From: Homalodisca vitripennis
Taxonomy: Eukaryota > Arthropoda > Insecta > Hemiptera > Cicadellidae
Length of the DNA stretch: 64,000 nucleotides
NCBI RefSeq assembly: GCF_021130785.1
Contig: NC_060213.1
Coordinates: 131,516,001-131,580,000, forward strand
Direction: 5' to 3'
Position 1 is the first letter of the stretch. Each line of letters starts with the position of its first letter. The notes under the pieces are model-generated. The model did not search any database and had not been told where the DNA came from. It saw only the letters and a program-made list of their open reading frames with translations. The translations under genes were made by a program, and so were the position numbers. Below, one piece after another: positions 24,000 through 36,969 of the stretch.

Positions 24000-25060
24000 C
24001 CCGGCTAAAATATTAGGTTTTACCATGTTTGAAATATCACTATTATTCAATAATTATATCTTTTTTAAACAATACGTACACCACATGTTTTGACTGATTT
24101 AAATATACTTATCTATGTGTTTAGGCGTGAGTTAAATTATCAGTTTTACCATCTTTGACTTGTCGATATTATTAAAAAACAAGATATACTTACAGCAGTA
24201 CGTTCACAAAACGTCATGACTGATTTTAATATACTTATTTATGTGTTTAGGCGTGAGATAAATTATCAGTTTTACCATCTTTGACTTGTCAATATTATTA
24301 AAAAACAATATATACGACAGCAGTACGTTCACAAAACGTCATGACTGATTTAAATATACTTAACTATGTGTATAGGCGTGAGTTAAATTTTCAGTTTTAT
24401 CATCTTTGACGTGTGAATATTATTAAAAAACAATATATACTTACAGCAGTACGTTCACAAAACGTCATGACTGATTTAAATATACTTATCTATGTGTTTA
24501 GGCGTGAGTTAAATTATCAGTTTTACCATCTTTGACTTGTCAATATTATTAAAAAACAATATATACCGACAGCAGTACGTTCACAAAACGTCATGACTCA
24601 TTTAAATATACTTAACTATGTGTATAGGCGTGAGTTAAATTTTTCAGTTTTATTATCTTTGACGTGTGAATATTATTAAAAAACAATATATACTTACAGC
24701 AGTACGTTCACAAAACGTCATGACTTATTTAAATATACTTAACTATGTGTATAGGCGTGAGTTAAATTATCAGTTTTACCATCTTTGACTTGTCAATATT
24801 ATTAAAAAACAATATATACTGACAGCAGTACGTTCACAAAACGTCATGACTAATTTAAATATACTTATCTATGTGTTTAGGCGTGAGTTAAATTATCAGT
24901 TTTACCATCTTTGACTTGTCAATATTATTAAAAAACAACATATACTTACAGCAGTACGTTCACAAAACGTCATGACTGATTTAAATATACTTAACTTTGT
25001 GTATAGGCGTGAGTTAAAATTTTCAGTTTTATTATCTTTGACGTGTCAATATAATTATAA
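24000..25060 (+). repeat. 126-bp satellite array with alternating unit types
   Basis: The marker gcgtgag begins at about 24,125, 24,251, 24,376, 24,502, 24,628, 24,755, 24,881 and 25,007, so the period is 125-127 bp. Two unit types exist: A (gtgtttaggcgtgag ... accatctttgacttgtcaat) and B (gtgtataggcgtgag ... tatctttgacgtgtgaat). They partly alternate, with the unit at 24,755 a hybrid. A decayed unit precedes the array, and another lies beyond the AT tract at about 25,250-25,400. Confidence 0.92.
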
Positions 25061-25123
25061 ATATATATATATATATATATATATAATTATAAATAAATAA
25101 AATTTATTTATTTATATTATTTT

Positions 25124-25160
<37 letters not shown>

Positions 25161-25240
25161 GGTATTCATATATATTCATTATATTATATATATATATTCA
25201 TTATATTATATATATTCATTATATATAACCATTAACCATA
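25055..25240. repeat. (AT)n and AT-rich compound microsatellite
   Basis: Long TA runs are interspersed with tatattcattatat repeats, between the satellite proper and its last decayed unit. The repeat is self-complementary throughout. Confidence 0.9.
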
Positions 25241-25509
25241 TGAACAGCCATGTGTTAAACTATCTGATTTAACGTCTTTTTATATACTTATTTAATTCTA
25301 AAAAATGTGATCTTTTACAACTGTACGTACACGACATGTGTCGACCGATTTAAAATCTAGTTAACTATATGCACACTGGATCGTTAAAATGCTATATATT
25401 TTGTCACTGCATTTAGTAAATCATGGCTAAGGACTATATTTTCAATAAATAGTTCCCTCAACAAGCAGCTCTGATACTTATAACATGATAATATTGATAA
25501 TGAATGCTT

Positions 25510-25700
25510 AAGTTCCGCTTCCATCAGTCGGTGCGGTTCCCATGGGACACGCCGCGCCGTGGCGCTATCTGGCTTTGATTTATAGTTCCTGGAAAATTCC
25601 CTGGCGAGATCAGAGATACCGCGTCTATCTGCTGGAGCGTCCTCCTGTAATATTGGCTTAGATCGCTGAGTTTGAATTGTAATTCCTTGTTACTAAACCA
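25510..25700. repeat. Conserved GC-rich island 3 (matches 62,688-62,866)
   Basis: The block starts agttccgcttccatcagtcg and includes caatattac..gagg/ccgccg strings also found at 62,688-62,866. A minus-strand frame (25,727-25,524) opens NKELQFKL...QYYRRTLQQ. The partner also reads NKEL...QYYRRTLQQ, but the frames part after that because of indels. A protein exon is therefore possible but not supported; an old dispersed repeat is equally likely. Confidence 0.7.
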
Positions 25701-27160
25701 AAGCGTTCGTTTGTCCCTTTTCCTCAAAACCCGAGAAAAACATTTTTGTAACTTTGTTAATGCAAAAGTGTCATTTTATTAATAGTGAAATAACACGTAA
25801 TAATACTGCGTTTGATATTTATCATTTATAACGCATAGTGTATTCAATCTACGATATATAGATACTAAGGTTTAATACTTTAAGCCACGAAGTCAGTTTG
25901 TATAGGGTTGGTTGACACTGTTTTAATTTTAATTTTTGTGTTTAACAGTTGATTTTAAGTCTGTTAAGCAAATAAAAGTAAAATTCTTTCCCTGAATATA
26001 AAAACATACTTTCCATTTTCTAAATTTCGCCTGCATTGCCTGGTTTTTAGTAATTTTTACTTAGCGATACAAAGCAGTCAACTTGTATTTATCATCTTAA
26101 TATTACCTTAACCTATATATTTATCAGGAATTGGAATCATAAAGATATTTTTATTTAACTCGTGTATTAGCTATTTACTCAACGGACAAAGTTGAATAAT
26201 TATTTTGTTATATTCAGTAAGTTGTTTCCTTCGACTCATTCCATGTTATACAAGTAGCTAACAGTTGAACACTGATCCATGAACACACCGTATTAGTTTA
26301 AATATGACGCCATCAATTGAATTAAATTGTTTGTAAAACACTATCAGCAGCTTATATAATATAATTTCTATGACAGAGGGTCTTATACACTATTAGCACT
26401 TAGGAGTTGTGTCTGAAGGACTAGATAGACAGTTGGGTGTTGGGACTAGCCTGGTACCTGCAGTTTTCTGTCCCATCAGTCACCTATTGTCACTGAACGG
26501 GTTGTTCATTAGCATCTGACTCACGAGTAATACCCATAACGAAGTAATAATCTTCAACAGTTTCAGTGTATAACAAGTTAGTATAACTTTTCTCTTTATG
26601 TTATTTATAATGTCACTCACCATAGGATAAAATTAAAACTAACAAAAGTATGGAATTTAATGAGGGATCACTCGGTGACTCACAGGACGGAAATACGGTG
26701 GGTCCTAATCCTCTGGACTTGTGTGTGAGTGTGTGAACCTACATGGACCCAGATGTAATAACTAATTGCTAAAACCTTTCTAAAAACCCAATTCCGAAAT
26801 ATAAAATTAAAAATAAGTTATTTGATAACAATTTTAAAGTCCCAAGTTAATTTAATATTTTTTTATCTGTTGCTGAACCAACCAAATTATATAAAATAGA
26901 TATACATAGCGAGGGGCCATTGTCGATACCGTTCTCATCAATGGGTCTTCTAGTCCAATCATGCACGATCTTAAAACAAAAAGTCTTTTAACATGAACCG
27001 TATGTATCTGTGGTTATTCTAAAAGAGGTTCAATAATACTTTGACACCACTTACTAAATTTATTAATGGTTTCGTTTGCGAAAGGCGTCTAACTATCTCC
27101 ATTGAATAGTGCAAAAAGTGACACAAATTAGAAAAAGACGTTATAGTTGCTTGTATCTCA
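25701..27160. other. Anonymous sequence up to the junction with copy 2
   Basis: No gene is recognised. The LINE remnant of copy 2 begins at about 27,160, so the boundary between the two large copies lies in or just left of the LINE. Confidence 0.5.
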
Positions 27161-28445
27161 TGCAAATATAGCTTAATTTTTATTCTTCCTGTATTCGATA
27201 AAATGCATAAAAAAAGCTTTCATCGCACAATCACAACAATTTCTTGATCGTATCGATATTGTATGTCCTGAAAAGTTTGGGTTCAGGGAAAACAAATCAA
27301 CTATCGATGATATAACAGATATCATTCACGTTGTTGTCGATAGCGTGGAAAAGAGAGAACGTGTGCTACGCATATTTCTCGATCTTTGTAAAGTTTTTGA
27401 CCATGTACATTATGTGACACTGTTGCACCAGTTGTAGGCATGTGGTTTTCGGGGTTTTCCGTATGATTGGCTCTCATATTATCCATAGGAGGTAATGCGT
27501 GCAAATATCGAATGAAGTGTCAAGCTTAGAGAAAATTACCCATGGTGTCCCTCAGGGATCAACACTGGAGCCAGTTGTTTTCCTCAATCATGTCAATAGG
27601 TCGAATTCTTTAATCCAGATTGGAAATGAAAATGTAATATGCTGAAGACACGACTCTCTGTATTCGATAAAAAAACCAAACACGATCTTGAAGTGAGGAT
27701 ATTCATTGAGCTGAATTCCTGCGTTGAGCATTTTTTCAGAATATATATGAAAAAAAACTTTTAAAAATAAAAGGTGACGAAGTTCTGCCTACTGGTGGTG
27801 ATGGTGGATAAGGTTTTCTTGAAAGAAGCAGAATTTACAAAGTTCCTTGGTATATGGCTGGATCGAGGGTTGACACGGGACTATCATATCGAAATCGTCT
27901 GCCCAATGGTTGCTGCCAGGACTTATGTCCTGCGTAAACTTCCTATATGTTTTCTATGGATGTATTGAAAACGTCCTGTTTGATACATATGTCATTTATC
28001 TTAAGGTTTGGCATTATGAAGCAGCTGTTCTACATAAAAATTAGAAAGAGTATTTAGAGCACAATATAGAGATGTGATAATTCTTTTAAACTGAATTCCA
28101 GAGAGTTGGGCAAAGATACCTTCTTAGAGCATAAAGTGTTGACTTTACCCTCTCTATTCTCGAGAACGCCCTGTATTTACGCTTCAAATGCGAATTGGTT
28201 CAAGATAGGGACGTCCACTTACGACACTAGAGGCAAGGACAATTTCAGTAATAAAAAACACAGCACGAAAATCATTTCAACACGTGCCGTCTCACATAGG
28301 CGTAAGACTAATAAATACGCTCCCTGAGAGTATTAAACCTCTAAATTATCCCAAACACAAATGTCGATTAAAACGATGAGGTTGAGTGGTAGAGAGAGCT
28401 TGATAGCCCTAACTCCGCCTCTGTAATAAAGGCATTAAAATTACA
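27160..28445 (+). pseudogene. Non-LTR retrotransposon (LINE) reverse transcriptase remnant, copy 2
   Basis: This is the better preserved of the two LINE relics, because its upstream part lies inside the window. An open stretch from about 27,237 reads FLDRIDIVCPEKFGFRENKS and continues to motif A, FLDLCKVFDHV (27,380-27,412), with the first catalytic Asp kept. A stop follows soon after, at 27,434. Motif B HGVPQGSTL lies near 27,540-27,567. The active-site box reads YAEDTTL near 27,640-27,660 where YADDT is usual, so a catalytic Asp is replaced by Glu. Thumb sequence KFLGIWLDRGL begins at 27,839 and the C-terminal end is near 28,376. The 5' endonuclease domain is missing, so the element was probably 5'-truncated on insertion. 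It is dead. Confidence 0.85.
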
Positions 28446-29984
28446 CTCTTTGAGTCAAAGGCATTTACACCACTGAACAGTACATGATGGCCGCCAGGAG
28501 GAAAATATTTGAATATTATTATTGTTAGTGATATTAAAATCAAACTTTTGATATCGAAAGCGATGCCAAAAGCCTTCTTGTTATCGTTGTAATTAGTATT
28601 ACACTGTAGTCGTATTTATATTCATAATATAAATGCAATTAAATTATGTGATGTTTGTACAATACAGAATATTATTACCATAGATTACGTTATAGTCTTG
28701 CCAGAAACGAGCAGCCTATGTTTTTTTTTTAACGAAATACTTTCAAAACCGTGCACATTTAATCAGTTTAACTGCTTGAACGATCGAGTAGTTTTAAGTT
28801 GAGATAATGTCAGAAAAGGAAATAAAAACGAAAAAAAATAAGATTAACGCTTTCAGATGTAAGCAGATCGCCAGAACGAGTCCCCGGAGAAGAATGAACG
28901 CTATCAGGATTTGACTTACGGCTGCTGGAATATTCCCGCCAGAATAGTTTATCGTCACACCGGATCGGCTGTGATGTCGGCTCGGGGCCTATTATACTCA
29001 GCCTGGCCATTTGTGTTTACAGCCGGGGACTTTAGAGGTTTTATACTTACACTTCGATAATTTACCGAAGTGATAGTCAAAATGGATCCATTCCTTACAA
29101 ATATAGTATAAGTTTATACCACTCAGTTTGTTACATTAGTAATAAGAGGGAATCTTATTCAGAATTTGTTATGAAAATGTAACAGATGAGATTATAAGTG
29201 ACACTTTAAATTATTATTTGCTAATTTTAGAACATCTACAGAAAAAGATCTGATTTTGAAAAACTACCATAAGAATTTAATATGGAACGTGGTTTGCCTA
29301 ATTATTTTGGTATCAGGTAATTTCTTACGATTTGGGGTTTTTGAGTTACAAGAAATGAAATTTAAATATGGAACGGTCATTACCAGAACGCCCGTATAAT
29401 ACATATATTTAATGTTTGCTTGATTCATTATTTAGTTTTATTTTCTAAGAAATAAATGGAATTGTGTCCATAGACCGTGCCTTTCAGTAAGAGTCTGGAA
29501 CTTTGTAATGAAGAAGACGTTTTTTTATAATGTTTTATTTATAAAAATAACAATTAGATTGTATTTAATAAAAGTTACTTCTGTTTATGATATAAAAAAA
29601 CTTCGAATCATGTTGAATTTACGGTATACTCAATTTACTTGACTTTTTATACGCATTTTGTTAATGAAAAACGCTGTAAATTATAATAGTATTTTGTTTA
29701 TCATTTATAGAATAAGGTACGACGATTTTATTCTGCCAGTACAATCCAAAAATAATACAAACAGCTTTCAATGTTGTCAGAAAGACGTGGTAATGAAATC
29801 AGTTATTTTTCTGAAGTACTAAACAACAAGGGGATGTAATTATATTATATAAGTACATAATTAGCTTACATGACGGAAAGGGAACATACAGAGTAAAGTA
29901 ATGATTTGAAATATTTTCATTTAATAATAAATTCTGATGATGGAACGCAAAGTTTAACATCGGAATGTGTTATCTGTAAAGGCT

Positions 29985-31237
29985 AAGTCACTTGAGACTG
30001 TGGTTGGGTCGGTGATATCTGCGGTCGATTCCATTAGTCTGCGAACTTCTAAGTCCTCACAGCTGTGAAGTAAATCTAACATTTTAACCTAATACACCCT
30101 GTCCTTTAATGTCTAAGTCACTTGAGAGTGTGGTTGGGTCGGTGATATCTGCGGTCGATTCCATTAGTCTGCGAACTTCTAAGTCCTCACAGCTGTGAAG
30201 TAAATCTAACATTTTAACCTAATACACCGTGTCCTTTAATGTCTAAGTCACTTGAGAGTGTGGTTGGGTCGGTGATATCTGCGGTCGATTCCATTAGTCT
30301 GCGAACTTCTAAGTCCTCACAGCTGTGAAGTAAATCTAACATTTTAACCTAATACACCGTGTCCTTTAATGTCTAAGTCACTTGAGAGTGTGGTTGGGTC
30401 GGTGATATCTGCGGTCGATTCCATTAGTCTGCGAACTTCTAAGTCCTCACAGCTGTGAAGTAAATCTAACATTTTAACCTAATACACCGTGTCCTTTAAT
30501 GTCTGAGTCACTTGAGAGTGTGGTTGGGTCGGTGATATCTGCGGTCGATTCCATTAGTCTGCGAACTTCTAAGTCCTCACAGCTGTGAAGTAAATCTAAC
30601 ATTTTAACCTAATACACCGTGTCCTTTAATGTCTAAGTCACTTGAGAGTGTGGTTGGGTCGGTGATATCTGCGGTCGATTCCATTAGTCTGCGAACTTCT
30701 AAGTCCTCACAGCTGTGAAGTAAATCTAACATTTTAACCTAATACACCGTGTCCTTTAATGTCTGAGTCACTTGAGAGTGTGGTTGGGTCGGTGATATCT
30801 GCGGTCGATTCCATTAGTCTGCGAACTTCTAAGTCCTCACAGCTGTGAAGTAAATCTAACATTTTAACCTAATACACCGTGTCCTTTAATGTCTGAGTCA
30901 CTTGAGAGTGTGGTTGGGTCGGTGATATCTGCGGTCGATTCCATTAGTCTGCGAACTTCTAAGTCCTCACAGCTGTGAAGTAAATCTAACATTTTAACCT
31001 AATACACCGTGTCCTTTAATGTCTAAGTCACTTGAGAGTGTGGTTGGGTCGGTGATATCTGCGGTCAAGTCCATTAGGTTGCAAACTTCTAAGTCCTCAT
31101 AGCTGTAAAGTAAATCTAACATTTTAACCTAATACTTCGTGTCCTTTAATTTCTGAACCACTTGAGACTGTGGTTAGGTCGGTGATATCTGCGGTCAAGT
31201 CCATTAGGCTGCGAAATTCTAAGCCCTCCTAACTGAG
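29985..31237 (+). repeat. 130-bp satellite array, copy 2 (9 full units plus a partial)
   Basis: Units begin at 29,985, 30,115, 30,245, 30,375, 30,505, 30,635, 30,765, 30,895, 31,025 and 31,155. It is the same unit as the array at 2,561-3,943 with one unit fewer. The last six full units carry the A-G-A-G-G-A variant order seen in the last six full units of copy 1, so the difference arose in the left part of the array. Confidence 0.97.
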
Positions 31238-33929
31238 GCTGTGGCAGGATGTTAATGTATGACAGTGAAACGGTTTATAAGTTATTACTACTTACTATGT
31301 ATGTGTTGACGCTTTGAATGTCTATCAAATGAACACAGTTCGATCTGTTGTATAGAAACATTGGTTTAAATATCTTATATTTATAATGATTTATTTATTT
31401 AATACTAAATGTTTCACTGTACAGGACTTGAATCAGTCTTTTTATTTCTTTATGTTATTCCTTACCTTTTTGCCATTTTTTGCCAAATAATTATAACTAC
31501 GGTTTGTCTATGTATTAAATAGAATAGATGAGTGTCCTCCGAATCTAACGGGCTTTAAGTTTTGTTATATAAAATATATATTAAGAGACACATTAGCCTT
31601 TTTACTGCTTGCTAGTCTTTATTGATAAGTAATTGCTAGAAATAGAAAAATGAAATAGCTTTGTTCAGTAATTATTTTAGCAATTGTTTTTTTTTAATTA
31701 TAGTTAAACGTTTACAGAAAGATATGTAAAAATGTTGAACTTTAAAAACATATTTACAGACAGATTATTATTGCAGTTATTTAATCACGCTACTTTTAGT
31801 CCTTGATTATTTGTAGGAAATTTATGATAACATATGAAATGAGCCATTAATTACTAAAATACTAAACTACACACCGTTAGTAATCTCGCACCGTACATAC
31901 AGTGCATCGAGACGTCTATGGAAACTACTACTCGTATGTATATTTATAAGTGAAATAGCTCCATTATTACATCCATTATTTCATCCATTTAAAAATTGAA
32001 AATCAACAGTAAAAGTTGCAGTAAAAGGATTTTTAATTTTTATATATTTCTTATAAGCACCTTAACTGCCAAAGGTAATGTCTAATAGAATTCATAATGT
32101 GCAGTTAATCAATAGGATTCTTTATAAACATATAACTATTTTAAAAGTAGAACTTTAAATATTTTTAATGAAATCACAATAATGTCAGAATAATAAAATT
32201 TTTATTTTAGATGTTATTGTTCCTGTAATGTTTTTCATGCTTAGATAATTATATATATTAGCAACATAGTATTTTTATTATTTGTATATGTTAATTAATA
32301 TTGATGTGTGCCCAATATTTTTAACTAACGCAAATTTATTTGCCCGGATCAAATTAAATCTGGCGACAAATCAAGCTCAGTTACTGACAGATCCACCATG
32401 TTTATATAGCACATGTTAACATGAGCATACATTAAATTTTATAATGAAATGATCGATACAAATCCCTAGTAAATATCGGATTGAGGTGGTAGCGGTTGGA
32501 CCATTAGTCCGGGAGTGTCGCAGCTGACAGTTCCAAGAGATAATCGCATCAGCAACGCATGTTTAGATAACTTTTAACATCGGAGGTTTATTAATAAAAT
32601 AATAATTACCTCAGTTGATTGGAAATGTCTCTCTGTCTCATTAAATTAGATCGTATAGCGTTGGTTGCTGTCAGTATTAATGTAAGACAGCACAACCGAT
32701 ATGGATGCTAATACTGAACATCATGGTAGGCTATACAATTAATTGAAATATTTAGCAGATTAATTAAAAGGATTCAATAGAAAACATTGGCATATTTTAT
32801 TTAGTACATTACTCCACTCAATGTGTTCTATAACACAGACGAAAGAGTAAGAAAATATTATAAAGCTATATTTTCCATAAATTTTATCATGTAGACGTAT
32901 TTGGCTAAAAGTTCCCACCCCTATACATTTTGCTCTCCCCTCCCCTCCTCTTTAAGGTAGTGTTCGAAATATTTCGGTTTTCAGCCCACATGTTTGTAAA
33001 TACGCACAAATTATCTCTAAGTTCCTAATCGTGCCTTGCACTGTCCTACGTATTGTATTACCATCAAATAAGTTTAAATGTAGAATCTGCATGTAAACCT
33101 CCTAATATTACGTCTCTGCATTGCCATAAAAGTAGCAATGCCATATAAACTTAGGGATTCTATGAGTTACATAATAAAGTTGTATTTAAAAAATAATCGA
33201 AAACGTTATTTTTTAACGTGAATACAATATAAAAGAATGAATCGTAGGCCTACAACTATTAATACTTATTGAGCTATTGAGAAGGTCAAACGTATACTAG
33301 AAGATGAACATTAGGTTGATGTAGATATCTTTCGTATAGAACGTTTGTAGGTTATGATAGAGAGTTTTTTGCGTATTCAAATATACTTTTGTTTCAAGAA
33401 AACGTGTTTTTAGGTCCAGATTGAGGTAACGTGAAGATTAAGTTTGCATTTTTGGTAGTAATACTACAGTAAACATATACATATTATGTTACTGTGTACA
33501 TTACATATTGTTCTTGTGAAATTAAAAACAATAACCATGTTACATATTGTGTATCTGGTCTTGTTAGTATGTAAGATATTTTTCCTTTTAAAAGAATACT
33601 TGAAAATGGCTAAGTATAGGATAGAAAGCAGGTGAATACTATAATAAAAGATTATACAGCACATGGTTATATTTAATATTCAGGGGCTCACACATTTTAG
33701 GATGGAGCAGTAAAGGCGAGAGCTGATAAGGTGTGATGGTGTTGGATGAAAGCAAGAGTCAGTGTACGATAAGTTTTGGTTTTAAAAACCATTCATCCAC
33801 ACAGTGCTATCATAACAGTATTAACTCACTTCCACTTTTGTGTTTTTATCGACCTTAAGTATAAACCAATATTTTTCGCTGCACAGATAACTGATGCTTT
33901 CTTCCTAAGAAGGTTGAATATCAATGTAC

Positions 33930-34444
33930 AGGGTGTTCAGAAAAGGGCGCCACAAACGTATGTAGTTGCCAGTCCTCCGAGTAGATACATAAGGCAGAGA
34001 AATGTGTCGTTTAGTCATAATTTTGTACTATTTATAAAACAATTATTACCTTTAGTATTAGTAAGTTATAGATTCTAACTCTTTGCAAATAGATTATGAA
34101 AAATAGAAGTATAAAACTAGTATAGCTATAAAACATTTACTAGGTACCCTTATTTTAACACAGCCTTAATAAATTCCAGAAGTACCTACCTTTTACGTAC
34201 TTTTTTCAACAAAACCCGTTGCCGTATAAGTGAGCATTACCAATTTCAAGGTGCGCTTGTACAAGCCGAGAGCAACAAACATGTCAAAAGGTAATGTCTC
34301 TCAAGGGAAAATAATGTTAAAATGGCGGCAAGCGGCTAATTGACATGTTTTTCGGCATATGACAACAAGACATTATTTTTGTTTGAGTACTGAATAAGTA
34401 CTATAAGCCACAAAAGTATATGAAATTATTTTCTGAATACCCTT
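33930..34444. mobile_element. MITE-like element, copy 2
   Basis: This is the duplicate of the element at 6,628-7,140. The left inverted repeat is intact (agggtgttcagaaaaggg), while the right end has decayed (attattttctgaataccct, ending at 34,444). The decay followed the segmental duplication, which makes copy 1 the better reference for this element's ends. Confidence 0.6.
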
Positions 34445-36425
34445 AATAAGTAGGGTTTGGTTTAAAGGATATCACCAACTTTACCGTGAGCCAACGAGGG
34501 TAGTTTCAGTAAATGCGCATATGAATAATGTATAAGCCAACTGCACAGCGAAACTAGCTTTTACAGTACAGTTAAAATAAAAGGTCACGAAAGAGACTAG
34601 AAGTGCATGTGAATGAATACAGGGTAATTGAGCTATACCTTTTAGGTTATACTTACAATGACGTCTAACCACGCATTGGTAAAGCTTTTATAAACGTTAA
34701 GTATTAAGGTTCCACTGAGTATACTTAAGAAATGTGGATGGTTCGGACTAGACAGTTGGTAAAAAAGATCATAAATTTAGATTAAATATTTTAATTTGAA
34801 ACTAAACGTATCTCGTTACTAAGATATGGTGACAAAAATGTAATACATTGTCTATAATAATGTAATACCTGCAAAAGTGTTCTTAAAAACATTTTACCAG
34901 AATTTAATTAAATAATTAATAATCAAACAATGTCAGAGTATTTCCAATTGTTGTATACGTTGATCATGTATATGTATGTGCATGTATATGTTGATTGTAT
35001 GATAAAACCATCATAACTTTGAACGGTCCTTTTTTAAGTAGCTGAGTTAAACATCCACTTCCGGTATAAGTGAGGTGATATCCGTTACACACATTAGGAT
35101 CTCGGCCACGGAGCCAAATTTCCGTAAGCTACGTCCAAGCTGTTTCCTGTCAGGGTCAAGGATTCGTGGTCTACATTCGTGATCATCATTTCCTGATAGA
35201 AACGCCTCGGAGTCAACATTTTGAGGGTAACAATGGAACCAAATTGAAGGGAAATTCTATTAGGACATTTATTTACTCGTAGTAGCTCTGCGTTGATATA
35301 AAGTAAGTGTTGAAGACTGAAGGACTATGTCTTGTGTTTAAAGGCTTTGTAATTATTGTCTGTCACCGATTCGTCCAAGACGTGTGTCAGTTCAATAAAC
35401 GATTGTCAGCTCTGAAGGCTAACGTTTATTTACTGGTGTACAGTGTTTAGTTATAAAGCTGAGCGAGTGACGTAGATCTCTACCTAAGCCTCAGCAGGAG
35501 CGGTGATTGTTGGAAGATGCGTGTATGCTGTTGAGGGGAGTCCTTGTAGAACAAGAGGTGGGAGCTACCGCTGGCAGACAGGATGTCCCTGTCCAAAATT
35601 TCCTGAAAAATGTAGTTCGTCAGTGATGACAAGCATAGCTTGCACTCAGAATTTTTAGTAGCGACTGTCATCTTCTATCCGCAAGAATATGAATTCTGTT
35701 CAGAGTAGGGTACGCGAAGAACGTCCTGTGCAAATAACTTTATTTTGGAATGCAAAGTTTTGTAAGTTATAAGGTCGGATTCGAGACATAATTGAAGAAT
35801 TTTACGCCGCCACGTTCAAAAAATATTCACAGTGTTATGGATTAGGCTGAAGGATAATGAATTTTTAAAACAACCGCAAGAGTTCGGTAAGACGAGTATA
35901 CCGCTAAAGCATTGGTGTTTTATTTTACAATAAACAATCATCGCAAAAGGAATAATGTCACTTGAATCCATAGCGAAAAATATGTTTGCCATTACTTCAA
36001 CTAAGAAAAGTTTTTTACAGTAGAGTTTGACAGAACTCTGGTACATTTTCAAATAAATTACGAATACATAAGTTTTTTACAAGTTCGAATATAATTAAGA
36101 TGACGATTATTTATATTTTTGTATTGGAAAAATTAAACTAATTAATTAAATATTAGGTATCTGGTACATATGATGTATACCAATGGGTGAAATAATTTTC
36201 AAACTGCATACAGTAAATTTGATGTTAAGAATAACCATTAATATCACACTGCACAGTTAGTTCGACAGCACAGTTTAACTCGATATCACAATATCTTCTG
36301 ATGAGGCTCCCGCAGCACCAGCAACGTCGCATCAGTTGTTAACTGATTTATCGGGAGTTTGGTCGTGAGTTGGAACAGCGTGACTTGAGTTCACTCTAGA
36401 ACTGAGGCACAATTCTCCCCTGAAA

Positions 36426-36433
36426 TCCCTTAC
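36426..36433. repeat. Target-site duplication, left
   Basis: The string tcccttac directly abuts the left end of the hAT element. Confidence 0.92.
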
Positions 36434-36651
36434 CAGTAGCGTAGCCAGAAATTTCGTTCGGGGGGGGGTCCGAAAATTTGGGTCCGAAACCGGGGGATCC
36501 AGGGGACGTTTTGTGTGTTATTTGCCAATGAGTTCACTGGTAAAAGGTAAATACCAAAAATATGGAGCTTTAGTAACTACGACTTATATAAAGTGGAAAG
36601 ATGTAATAGGCAAATTCAACTCTACCAGCAACTCTAGTACCACAAATTCTC

Positions 36652-36969
36652 TTGTATAGCTACAGAAACTTTACGAAGTTCAATTCTGGCCGAATAGAAG
36701 GCACCAAAGTGATGTTGGATTCACTGCATAAGAAAGAAAAAGAACAAAACAGAGCTTCACTCAAGCGTATAATTGACACAACTATATTCTGTGGAGAAAA
36801 TGAAATACCCCCTCGGGGACATTGGGCCACTGACGACCAAAAACCCTTTAGAAAAGGGGGGCAAATTTCGAGTGTTGCTCGGGTACAGATCATCAAACTA
36901 ACGGTCGGAAAATGCACCGGAAAAACTTTACTGATTAGAAGTTCGGCTACTTTGGATTTCACTGATTGA
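36652..36969 (+). pseudogene. hAT transposase fragment (DUF4371/ZMYM1-like N-terminal region)
   Basis: This 105-codon frame contains NRASLKRIIDTTIFCGENEI followed by PPRGH (about residues 33-57). That matches the pattern N-R-x-x-L-x-x-I-I-x-x-I-x-F-x-x-x-x-x-I-x-x-R-G-H seen in hAT-related TTF-type/DUF4371 proteins. Upstream residues fit the end of the zinc-finger region. The similarity fades after about residue 62, where the frame enters the ~170-bp sub-repeats. No catalytic domain or C-terminal dimerisation region is present, so it cannot encode a working transposase. Confidence 0.7.
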
